A DNA stretch of 64,000 nt, from contig JBBPSI010000025.1 of the NCBI GenBank assembly GCA_038093515.1, forward strand, positions 1-64,000. Reading direction: 5' to 3'. Below, in pieces: positions 31,372 to 40,699 of this stretch (the first letter of the stretch is position 1; each line of letters starts with the position of its first letter). Source of the stretch: Butyriboletus loyo. Taxonomy: Eukaryota; Basidiomycota; Agaricomycetes; Boletales; Boletaceae. Both the position numbers and the translations under genes were made by a program. The notes under the pieces were generated by a model. It was given only the letters and a program-made list of their open reading frames with translations, ran no database searches and had not been told where the DNA came from.

Positions 31372-34222
31372 TCAAGGGGTGGAAGGGTGAGCATGGTGAT
31401 AATCCGCTATTATGTCCTGTGAATTGCCCAAATTGGAAATGGGTTCCCAAGTCCTATCTGTTTCATCATACCCTCTCCAGTGCACAAGATACTCCAACTT
31501 CTTGCACTTCATCTGTGAAGAGACAATATAATCTACTTTGAATTCCGTGTGCCCTTTGTCTGTGACATTGACAGGGTCTGGACAGATAACAGGTTGCCCA
31601 ATGAGGTTTTCCTGATAAGGTTTGACACATGAAATATTAATGGTGGGATGAATGCACATGCTGCTCGGCAGCTGAAGTGTTACAGCATTTGGCTTTAAAG
31701 CCATGATTTGGTAGGGACTGATCCAATGCTGTGTGAGTTTCCAGGCAGTATATGGTAACTTCAAGTTTTCCATACTAAGCCAAACTCTATCCCCCAATTT
31801 GTATTCTGGCGCAGCCGATTGTCTATTATTGGCCTGTGATACCATTCTTTTCTGAGCTTCCTCTTAAGCTTCTTTAACTTTGGCATGAGCTTTTCCAGCT
31901 GAATGTGCGAAATCTCTGGCTAACATAGAAGAGGATTTCTCAAAACCAATATGTGGATAATAGTTACATGTGATAGAGAATGGAATTGTACCAGTGGCAG
32001 TAGTAAGGGAGTTATTATGATTGAACTGAGTGATTTTAATCCACTCTGCCCATGTTTCTTGTTTTTTAGCCACATAGGTATGTAAATACTGTTCCATCTC
32101 CCTATTTATCTGTTTGGTTTGCCCATCAGATTGAGAGTGATAAGCCATAGAGATTTTCTGGGAAATGCCAAGAAGCTTGCAAAGCTCTGTGGTAAAGTCC
32201 AAAATGAACTGAGGACCTTGGTCTGAAACTACCCTAAGGGGAAGTCCATGAATATACCAAACATTGTCTCTAAATATAACCACTAAGTCCTTAGAAGAGG
32301 TAGTCGTCAAACAAGGGACATAAACCACTTCTTTAGAGAAATGATCAACTATCATACAAATGGCATCAAAGCTGTTAGAAAGCAGAAGTCCAGTAACAAA
32401 ATCAACAGAAATATCTTTCCATGGGTGACTAGCCATAGGAAGTGGTAATAGTTTTCCTGCCAGTGCATTTTGCTTACCCTTCATGAGGGTGCATGCTTGA
32501 CAGCTTTCTATGTAACATTTAATGTCTTTTGTGACACCAGGCCATGTAAAGTATCATGTGAGGAGATGTGCCAACCAGGCTTGTCCCAAGTGGCCAGTGA
32601 CAGGAGAATCATGGCATATGTTAAGTAATTGAAGTGCCTCAGGCACAAATACTTTTTTCTTTTCATTAATATATATAGACTGTCCTGAGTCATAATAGAA
32701 CCCTGGTATTTCTTTTTCTTTTTCTTTTTGTAATGTATCGTAAAAGGAAGATGAAAGAGAAACTTTATTAAGGAAAAGGTTTGGAGGTAATACAGTAATG
32801 TTTGTGTTGTGATCTGTTACAGCATCACTGTGGTCTGCTCAATGCGAAAGTGCATCTGCTCTGCCATTGTTAGACCCTGGTTTGTACACAAATAGATAAT
32901 TGAATTCTTGAAGAAGTGCATGCCAGTGGGCTTGTCATCCTGACAATGTTTGCAGCTTCTTCCAATACTCCAGGTTCTTATGATCTGTCCAGATCTCAAA
33001 ACCTTCTCTTCCAATTAAATAGTGATGCCATTCTTCTAATATGCAGATAACAGCCAATAGTTCTTTGTCATAAATTGAATAGTTCTGTTCCACCACATCA
33101 GAAGAATGGGAAAGAAATGCACAGGGGCACCAAAGGTTGTCTGATCCTTTTACAGAAAGAACAGCTCCCACTGCTATATCTGAAGCATCTGTTTCTACCC
33201 TCATCTCCTTGTCATGATCTGGGTAGGCTAAAAGAGGTATGGTTGTAAACTTTTCTTTCAGCATATCAAATGCCAATTGCTCTTCCTTACCCCATTTGAA
33301 AGGAGTATCCTTCTTCATCAAATTATTGAGAGGGCAAGCTATCTCCGACAAGCCCTCAATAAATCTTCTATAGTAGTTACATAACCCAAGGAATGCTTGA
33401 ACTTGTTTGAGACATGTGGGAGCAGGCCAGTCATGGATGGCATCTGTTTTCTTGGTCTGCATCTCAACACCATCTTTTGAAACTACCATACCAAAAAAAG
33501 TCTACCCTATCAGAAGAAAAGACACATTTTTCTGGTTTTACAAATAGATCATTGTCCCTAAGGTGTTGGAGGACTTCTTTTATGATATCCTTGTGTTCTG
33601 CCTTAGTTCTCCCTTTAGTAAATATCATAATGTAATCAATATAAAGACAATGGCATACATGTTGTTAAATATATTGTTCATCATGTTTTGAAAAGTGGAA
33701 GGGGAATTGGTAAGCCCAAAGTACATAATGGTTGGTTCATAAGCCCCAATTGGCATAACAAATGCGGCTTTCCATTCATCTCCTTCTTTGATACGAATAT
33801 TGTTAAAACCACATCAGAGATCTAATGCAGTAAAAATATTGGTGCCTTTAAGCCTATCGATCAACTGCAGTATAAGGGGTAATGGATAACCATTTTTAAT
33901 GGTTCCATCATTTAGATAACAATAGTCCATGATGAGACATTTGTTGCTGGTCTTTTTAGGAATAAAGAATACAGGGGCCATCTGAGGTGACTTAGATGGT
34001 CTTATGTAACCCTTTTTAAGTTTTTATCAACAAAGCCCCTAATCTGGTCTTGTTCCTCATTGGACATTGGAATAACCTGACCCTTTTTCAGAACGAAATC
34101 GGGCTTGAGATCAATTGCATGATTCCAAGGCTTTTGCACAGACATATGTGCTGCTTCATCCTCTGAGAAAACATCTAAATATTCATGGTAAGCCTTGGGC
34201 ACTTTTTCAGCCACACCAAGCT
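31372..34222 (-). pseudogene. pol: Gy1-M pol (RT, RNase H, integrase, chromodomain), broken
   Basis: In order on the minus strand: RT lead-in (EYLDVFSEDEAA, 34214-34002), RT core 34000-33490 with FTALDL and [17 protein letters not shown]. The active site reads YIDY instead of YIDD, so one catalytic Asp is lost. RNase H (33489-32935) has VETDASDIAVGAVLS and FEIWTDHKNLEYW. A zinc-binding region lies at 32690-32500. The integrase core (32484-31864) has ISVDFVTG, VVSDQGPQF and the Glu in QINREMEQYL. The C-terminal chromodomain (31845-31372) has VDYIVSSQMKCKKLEYLVHW and YDETDRTWEP. Several stops separate the pieces, though the integrase and chromodomain frames are long. The chromodomain places Gy1 among chromoviruses. 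Confidence 0.92.
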
Positions 34223-34224
34223 CA

Positions 34225-35372
34225 ATGGAAGAACAACTCTTCGCTAGCAGTTGGTTCAGTGTTTACACAATCTTCCTTGGAGGAAAGTGAAGATGTTCCT
34301 GGATTAATTGATTGTGAAGAGGATGATTTTCCCATAGTTACAATTTCTTCTGTACTGAAATATCTATCTATTGAAAATCCCGTTAGAGAGACTCCTAAAA
34401 AGAACTTGGCACCAGGATCAACAAATAGCATGCTTAATTCTCTATTAAGACAAATGAATACTTGTTCTGCTATTTCTTCTTCTTCTTTTCCTTCTAAATC
34501 CCCATTAAAAAGTTCTTTGATGTTTGGTGGCAATTACTCTCCATTGGTAACCATTACATACCAGTCAAACACTACTTGGCGAACTTGTTCGCTTAAAGCT
34601 TTGCTGGATATGGGAGCAGTCAATACCTTCATTGACAAAAAATATTGCGAAACTCACAAAATTGATTTGATTCCTTTATCACGTTCTATGGAAGTTATTA
34701 ATGTAGATGGCTCTAAAGGAGCTATTGGACATATCACACATAAAGTTTCATTATTTATGGAAATTGATGGGCATTATGAATCCATTGAGGCTTACGTTTC
34801 CCTCTTGGGTTCCCATCAAATGATTATTGGTTATGATTGGTTTGCATGCCACAATCTGGACAATGAGGAAACAACGACCTGTTTTGGGTGCGGCAATGTT
34901 GGGCACATCCAGCCTGATTGTCCCCAGAACCCAAACTGTCAGGATAAACCCGCCCCACGCACTCACCAGCAATGGGTACGAGAGCAATGGGTATAGCAGG
35001 ACGATGGTACCTATACACAGGAATGGGTTGCCACGAACAATTGGAAGGAAGCCACACCTTCTAATAATACCAATTATCATGCAAGGCCTTTACTGGCATC
35101 ACCAGTGACTGAGTTGCCACAACAAGGAATCTCCCAGCATGCTACGTACATGGGCGAAGAAGCAAGGGCTTATTGGGTGGACATATTCACCTGTAAAGCA
35201 AAGGACAAGGCTGCCAAGGCTTTAAAATAAAGTTGTCTCTTAGTGTTGGGGTACCCAAGGGACAGAACAATTCTTTTTCTAATCACTTCTCTTCACTATC
35301 AACATTTTCAGACTCCTATGTAGATGGAAATGAACATTTAGATAAGGAATTTCTTGTATCTACTGCTCCAAT
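34225..35372 (+). pseudogene. Gy1-M inverted block: protease region then Gag zinc knuckle plus pol start
   Basis: This block lies on the plus strand inside a minus-strand element. Part 1 (34225 to about 34862) is the pol N-terminal linker and protease: SVFTQSSLEESEDVPGLIDC, then LLDMGAVNTFIDKKYC (active-site Thr changed to Met) and SHQMIIGYDWFACHN. Part 2 (about 34862-35372) is the Gag C-terminus, with zinc knuckle CFGCGNVGHIQPDC, a TAG after EQWV, the SLK-TAA end, and the first 45 or so codons of pol up to DKEFLVST. In an intact copy part 2 precedes part 1. Read on the element's own strand, each part sits in its original place but flipped. Breakpoints are near 34225, 34862 and 35372. Confidence 0.88.
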
Positions 35373-36183
35373 GTCCATAGGAGGGCCTCTGCCAGGTTGC
35401 AAGCCAATGGCAGTGTATCCTGGTGGTAGAGCCTGTGGAGGTGGATAGACTCGGGGAGGTTGCACATAGGGCCTAAATTGAAATTGGCCCTGACTTCCAC
35501 TTTCCACTCCTCTTTCTGAGTACATCTGTTCAAAGGTGCAACCCACCTTATGGTACTCTTCTATTAAAAGATCTAGGTCCTCCATGACCTCTGCCTTAAC
35601 CAATAGAAAGACCTGTTTGTAGATCTTGTGTTTAACTGCTCTTTTCAGCAGCTCTATCATGTGGCCAGGCTCAGCCTCTCCTTGTTTGTACAAAACTCTA
35701 AATCACTTCAGGAAAACATTGATGGGTGATTGACCTTGTTGTAACACACTAAGCTTTTTCAGGGCCTGGTGTGAGTGAACATCAATCTGGAAATGATTGC
35801 ATATAATTTTTTGGAGTGCTCTCCATGTGGGCCAAGCATCATCCTCCTTGTATCCCTTGGATGAATCAGTTGGATCCTTCCATTTGTCCTCCTGTTCCAA
35901 AAATTTCTCAATACATAACTGGGAAAAGTCCTTCCCATGCCCCTTGATGCAGCTAAGGACCATGACTGTTCAGAGCTTGTTGGTTTTCCAATTCTGGACC
36001 AACACCCAGACTTTTAGAGAAGCCCACCAATAATGGAACTTTTCCCTATCGCCATCCCATTCCCCTGGATCGGCAACCTTTTTTTGAAACATTATCCTCT
36101 TTCTCCTTTGAGAGCCACTGTGCAAAGAGGTCATGCAGGACTTGCTCATCGTAACCAGTAGATCCCAAAGGTCCTCCTGACAT
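35373..36183 (-). pseudogene. gag: Gy1-M gag, N-terminal part
   Basis: ATG at 36183 (MSGGPLGSTGYDEQVL). The capsid region follows in broken frames: ADPGEWDGDREKFHYWW-like (36075-36030), IKGHGKDFSQLCIEKFLEQE (35955), FQIDVHSHQALKKLSVLQQG (35790) and VGCTFEQMYSERG (35560). It ends at GRGPPMDIGA, where the inverted block begins, so the zinc knuckle is displaced into that block. Frameshifts near 36100, a stop near 35703 and the inversion make it non-functional. Confidence 0.88.
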
Positions 36184-36237
36184 CCTTTTATCCTCTAGAG
36201 GAAAATCATCTGACAATGTTTCGGAGCTCAGTTTGAC

Positions 36238-36480
36238 TTAATTCCAAGTCTGCTGATCCCAATCGTGTTCGAAAAGTTCTCCATCTCCTTGTGGGTGTTG
36301 AATGGTGGGAAATGAGAGTTTAGCAGTGAATTTGTATTTGTTGAAGGAAAGGGTGATCATGTAGGGGTTTGTTTGTTTTCTGATAATTGCAGTGAAAACT
36401 TTAAGAGCAAAGAAGAGAATTGTGATGAGGATGATGTAGGCAGCGATGGTAGTAAAGATGAAAAGACCAAGATAGCTCAT
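36238..36480 (-). CDS. Gy1-M leader ORF: 80-aa single-pass membrane protein, unknown function
   Basis: Intact 80-codon ORF from the ATG at 36480 to TAA at 36238, lying between the leader and gag. Residues 1-30 are a long hydrophobic segment (LGLFIFTTIAAYIILITILF), then a basic turn (IIRKQT) and a soluble tail with LSFNKYKFTAKLSFPTIQHP and an acidic end (DGELFEHDWDQQTW). By the positive-inside rule the tail would be cytoplasmic. The homologous ORF at 59744-59986 has exactly the same length. Differences between the two are mostly conservative (Ile/Val, Ala/Thr, Asp/Glu), while the neighbouring gag genes have frameshifts or stops. It matches no family I know. It could be an accessory or envelope-like protein, or a translated leader peptide. 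Confidence 0.6.
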   Translation of the reverse strand: MSYLGLFIFTTIAAYIILITILFFALKVFTAIIRKQTNPYMITLSFNKYKFTAKLSFPTIQHPQGDGELFEHDWDQQTWN

Positions 36481-36616
36481 TTGAATTTTCTTCGGCAATT
36501 CCCTTGTAAACTAACTATGAACTGCAAAGATCCTTACTGTCCCCTATCTTCCAAAGGAACTCTGGGGAAGTCTACAGCAAGTAGGACAAAAGAAGTATTT
36601 CTTCGATCAGAGGTAG
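36481..36616 (-). other. Gy1-M leader fragment cut by Tc-B
   Basis: Aligns with 59590-59740 and 2420-2540 (the GGACAGTAAG and ACTTGCTGTAG blocks). It stops at the TA where Tc-B copy b begins; the 5' LTR of this copy is absent. Confidence 0.75.
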
Positions 36617-36618
36617 TA

Positions 36619-38220
36619 CAGTGAGTGAAAAAACCCTTGCAATGTTTCACTATTTTGCACTAGATGCCATGTAGCACCTGATGGCATGGGAATCCAGCTT
36701 AGCGTTGGTGAGGTGGGTGATAGCACTGCCTCCTGGCTACAAATAGGTCCCTGGGTCATGTGATGTGGCCATGTGGCTGTGGAGATATGTCTATTCTAAA
36801 ACAGGTATACCATTGCAAGGGTTTATTCACTTTCAGCCTCAACAGTGGAATCTCAGTCAAATGAAAGGATAATTGTGTTTGTTTGGTCCTACAAACAAAG
36901 ATACACATATAAACATTATGTCTGAGTTGGAAAAAGTTCACACACTTCTTTCTTCCCAACTTCTACCACCATGAGATCTATCTCCTCCACCCAAAAGAAT
37001 ACCATCTTGACCATGCTTGATTCTGGTCATTCTGCTTGCTCCATTGCCTCCACCACTGGCCTTCATATTTCCACCATCTCTAGGCTTTGTTCCAAGGAGT
37101 GTTCTACTCTGCAAAAGTCCACTGGAGGTTGTCCATCCAAGCTCTCCCCTGCCAATATCTGCCATGCCATTCATCTCATCTCTACTCACAAGGCAGAAAA
37201 TGCTGTCCAAGTGACCAAAGCTCTCACAAATATTATCAACCAACCCCTCAACCCCAACACAGTATGCCAGCACTTGAAAAAATCTGGTATGAAAGCTGTG
37301 GTCAAGCAAAAATGTCCTATTCTCTCTGCCAGGCATTGCAAGGCAAAACAAGACTTTGCCTATGCTCACAAAGATTGGACTCTGGAAGACTGGAAGAGGG
37401 TAGTATGGTCTGATGAGACTAAAATCAATCGCCTAGGGTCAGATGGATGCAAATGGGTGTGGAAAAGGCCAGGGGAGAGGCTTAGTGATAGACTGATGGA
37501 GGGAATACTCAAGTTTGGAGGAGGTTCTGTGATGATGTGGAGCTGTATGAGTTGGGAGGGGGTTAGCCAAGATTGATGGTAGGATGGATGGGGACCTATA
37601 CCTTCAAATTTTGAAGGATGAACTTCAAGATTCCCTTCAGTATTATGGTCTCAATCCTCCTGACACCATCTTCCAACAAGACAATGACCCCAAGCACACC
37701 TGCAAGAAGGTCAAGGAGTGGCTAGATGAACAGGAGTTTAGTACTATGGTATGGCCAGCACAGTCTCCTGATCTTAATCCAATAGAACATGCCTGGAGTT
37801 ACCTCAAGAGGAGGCTTGCAGAGTATGAACACCCCCCAAGGGAATACTGGAGTTGTGGGAGAGAATTCAGGTGGAGTGGGACAAGATACCAGTTGCAGAG
37901 TGTCAGAAGTTGATTGAAAGCATGCCTAGGAGGGTTCAGGCAGTGCTCAAGGCCAAAGGAGGCTATACCAAGTACTGATATCTCCCAAATACCCTTCTTC
38001 CACCAAAAGTGAATAAACCCTTGCAATGGTATACCTGTTTTAGAATAGACATATCTCCACAGCCACATGGCCACATCACATGACCCAGGGACCTATTTGT
38101 AGCCAGGAGGCAGTGCTATCACCCACCTCACCAATGCTAAGCAGGATTCCCACACCATCAGGTGCTACATGGCATCTAGTGCAAAATAGTGAAACATTGC
38201 AAGGGTTTTTTCACTCACTG
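36619..38220 (+). mobile_element. Tc-B copy b
   Basis: 1602 bp, TA at 36617-36618 and 38221-38222. The outer motif GTGAAAAAACCCTTGCAATG (36624-36644) and the inner inverted motif CATTGCAAGGGTTTATTCAC (36811-36830) bracket the left repeat; the mirror image is at 38008-38220. The left flank is Gy1-M leader. The right flank is 14 bp of Gy2 integrase sequence that also flanks Tc-B copy d. Confidence 0.94.
36971..37978 (+). pseudogene. Tc-B copy b transposase, broken
   Basis: ATG at 36971 (MRSISSTQ). A helix-turn-helix lies in the first about 100 residues, and the first catalytic Asp is in WSDETKINRLG. The frame ends SWEGVSQD at 37576, and the rest continues in the +1 frame from KIDGRMDGD (37570): second Asp in FQQDNDPKHTCKK, Glu in SPDLNPIEHAWSYL. 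A C-run of 6 instead of 7 near 37837 causes a second frameshift, shared with copy d but not a or c. The last codons (GGYTKY) end at 37978. Confidence 0.92.
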
Positions 38221-38222
38221 TA

Positions 38223-38311
38223 TATGCCACAGGGGACAGTTTCCCAGTAGGAGGTCAGCAGGGATGCATGAAAGAGGTCATGGATCTTCCAGGTCACGGG
38301 CAATCAGAGCC
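38223..38311 (-). pseudogene. 89-bp Gy2 integrase-tail scrap with permuted order, between two Tc-B copies
   Basis: On the minus strand it reads the Gy2 segment that follows Tc-B copy d (KIHDLFHASLLTSYWET), and then the 14 bp that precede copy d (TCCCCTGTGGCATA). In Gy2 (50300-52000) these two pieces flank the insertion in the opposite order. The novel join lies near 38237. Confidence 0.9.
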
Positions 38312-38313
38312 TA

Positions 38314-39915
38314 CAGTGAGTGAAAAAACCCTTGCAATGTTTCACTATCTTGCACTAGATGCCATGTAGCACCTGATGGTGTGGGAATCTTGCTTAGCAT
38401 TGGTGAGATGGGTGATAGAACTGCCCACTGGCTACAAATAGGTCCCTGGGTCATGTGATGTGGCCATGTGGCTGTGTAGATATGTCTATTCTAAAACAGG
38501 TATACCATTGCAAGAGTTTATTCACTTTCAGCCTCAATAGTGGAATCTCAGTCAAATGAAAGGATAATTGTGTTTGATTGGTCCTACAAACAAACATACA
38601 CATATAAACATTATGTCTGAGTTGGAAAAAGTTCACACACTTCTTTCTTCCCAACTTCTACCACCATGAGATCTATCTCCTGCACCCAAAAGAATACCAT
38701 CTTGACCATGCTTGATTCTGGTCATTCTGCTTGCTCCATTGCCTCCACCACTGGCCTTCATATTTCCACCATCTCTAGGCTTCATTCCAAGGAGCATCCT
38801 ACTCTGCAAAAGTCCACTGGAGGTTGTCCATCCAAGCTCTCCCCTGCCAATATCTGCCATGTCATCCATGTCATCTCTACTCACAAGGCATAAAATGCTG
38901 TTCAAGTGACCAAAGCTCTCACAAATATTATCAACCAACCCCTCAATCCCAACACAGTATGCCAGCACTTGAAAAAATCTGGTATAAAAGCTGTGGTCAA
39001 GCAAAAATGTCCTACTCTCTCTGCCAGGCATTGCAAGGCAAGACTAGACTTTGCCTATGCTCACAAAGATTGGACTCTGGAGGACTGGAAGAGGGTAGTA
39101 TGGTCTGATGAGACTAAAATCAATTGCCTAGGGTCAGATGGATGCAAATGGGTATGGAAAAAGCCAGGGGAGAGGCTCAGTAATAGACTGGTGCAGGGAA
39201 CACTCAAGTTTGAAGGAGGTTCTGTGATGATGTGGGGCTGTATAAGTTGGGAGAGGGTTAGCCAAGATTGATGGTAGGATGGATGGGAACCTATACCTTC
39301 AAATTTTGAAGGATGAACTTCAAGATTCCCTTCAGTATTATGGTCTCAATCCTCCTGACACCATCTTCCAACAAGACAATGATCCCAAGCACACCTGCAA
39401 GAAGGTCAAGGAGTGGCTAGATGAACAGGAGTTTAGTACTATGGTATGGCCAGCACAGTCTCCTGATCTTAATCCAATAGAACATGCCTGGAGTTACCTC
39501 AAGAGGAGGCTTGCAGAGTATGAACACCCCCCCAAGGGAATACTGGAGTTGTGGGAGAGAATTCAGGTGGAGTGGGACAAGATACCAGTTGCAGAGTGTC
39601 AGAAGTTGATTGAAAGCATGCCTAGGAGGGTTCAGGCAGTGCTCAAGGCCAAAGGAGGCTATACCAAGGACTGATATCTCCCAAATACCCTTCCTCCACC
39701 AAAAGTGAATAAACCCTTGCAATGGTATACCTGTTTTAGAATAGCAATATCTCCACAGCCACATGGCCACATCACATGACCACGAGACCTATTTGTAGTC
39801 AGGAGGCAGTGCCATCACCCACCTCATCAACGCTAAGTGGAATCCCACACCATCAGGTGCTACACGGCATCTAGTGCAAAATAGTGAAATATTGCAAGGG
39901 TTTTTTCACTCACTA
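38314..39915 (+). mobile_element. Tc-B copy c
   Basis: 1602 bp, TA at 38312-38313 and 39916-39917; the last base of the right end is A instead of G (CACTCACTA). The left flank matches the right flank of copy d; the right flank is Gy2 RNase H. It is in direct tandem with copy b. Confidence 0.93.
38666..39674 (+). pseudogene. Tc-B copy c transposase, two-frame
   Basis: ATG at 38666. One TAA (38891) interrupts the N-terminal frame after STHKA; otherwise it is open to SWERVSQD (39271). The +1 frame then runs without a break from MDGNLYLQILKDEL (39279) to 39674, with both FQQDNDPKHTCKK and SPDLNPIEHAWSYL intact and the full 7-C run. It is the best-preserved C-terminal half of the family. The break at GVSQD is shared by all four copies, so it is either an inherited lesion or a programmed +1 frameshift. 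Confidence 0.9.
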
Positions 39916-39917
39916 TA

Positions 39918-40190
39918 TTACAAAACCTCCCCATGATATCACCAAGAAGGGAGCACTCTGGATTTGGATACCAGGCTGTGAATGTGCTTTCCAGAAGATA
40001 AAACAAGCCTTCCTCCACCAACCAGTCCTCTCCATGCCAGATGTCACCAAGCTGTTCACTGTCATGACTGACGCCTCCCTTACCACCATGGGTGCAGTAT
40101 TGATGCAGAAGGATGGGAATGGTGATTTGCACCCCTGTGCCTATCTTTTCAAGACCCTCTCCCCCACCAAATGGAATTACAATATCTGGA
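39918..40190 (+). pseudogene. pol: Gy2 RNase H fragment, fused in frame to Copia gag
   Basis: Start of the Gypsy RNase H: KKGALWIWIPGCECAFQKIK, then VMTDASLTTMGAVLMQ and CAYLFKTLSPTKWNYNIW. It ends near 40190, where the same reading frame enters Copia Gag. This Gy2 copy resumes after the Copia at 46820 (ANALSRR), with roughly 80 codons missing. Confidence 0.85.
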
Positions 40191-40690
40191 CAAAGGCAAA
40201 CAACACAATTGCCAGCACTATCATGTGCCATCTCTCTTCTGCACTCCAAGTGAAATATGGAGCAGAGATGTTGGCCGCTGAGTTGATCAAGGCCCTCAAG
40301 GATGAGTTCATGACTACCAGGATTGTGGTGGTGTATGCGATCTTCAAGGAGTTGATGGACACACAAGTGCCCTCCTCCTCTCACCCTGCACCTGCCCTCT
40401 TGAAAATCAAGATCACCTTCACCCATCTCCAGACTGCAGGATATACCATCCCTGACAATGTCCAGGCCATGATGCTCCTGGAAAAACTACCTGCCTCAAT
40501 GGATGTGGTAGCCCAGATAATCGCTCAGGGAAAGGATGCTGCTGGGAAGGTGAAGGTTCCCACTATCACAAAGATTCATGCCACTGCAGTCCTGTCATGG
40601 GACCAGCACCATCTCTCAGGGAAAGGCAAAGGGAATCACCAAGCACAATCGAATAAGATTAGTGCAGTGAAATGACAGGGGAAAACCCCT
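40190..40690 (+). pseudogene. gag: Plus-strand Copia gag (N-terminally truncated)
   Basis: Copia-type Gag (UBN2-like): HLSSALQVKYGAEMLAAELI, the helical stretch LLKIKITFTHLQTAGYTIPD and MMLLEKLPASMDVVAQII. It is followed by basic linkers ending about 40675 with a TGA. The N-terminus and 5' LTR are missing because the element is joined to Gy2 RNase H. The Lys-rich region after it (KKKKKIWCEHKGKGK, 40755) would precede the zinc knuckle, which is not clearly preserved. Confidence 0.8.
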
Positions 40691-40699
40691 ACTTTTCAG

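Noticed and set aside
34115..34996. A plus-strand protein of 293 codons containing a zinc knuckle after a protease
   Set aside because: The domain order is an artefact of the inverted Gy1-M block; the first 35 or so codons are antisense to the pol of the same element.
39884..40675. A 263-codon plus-strand ORF as one gene
   Set aside because: Its first codons are Tc-B terminal repeat, its middle is Gypsy RNase H and its end Copia Gag; it is a chimera of three elements.
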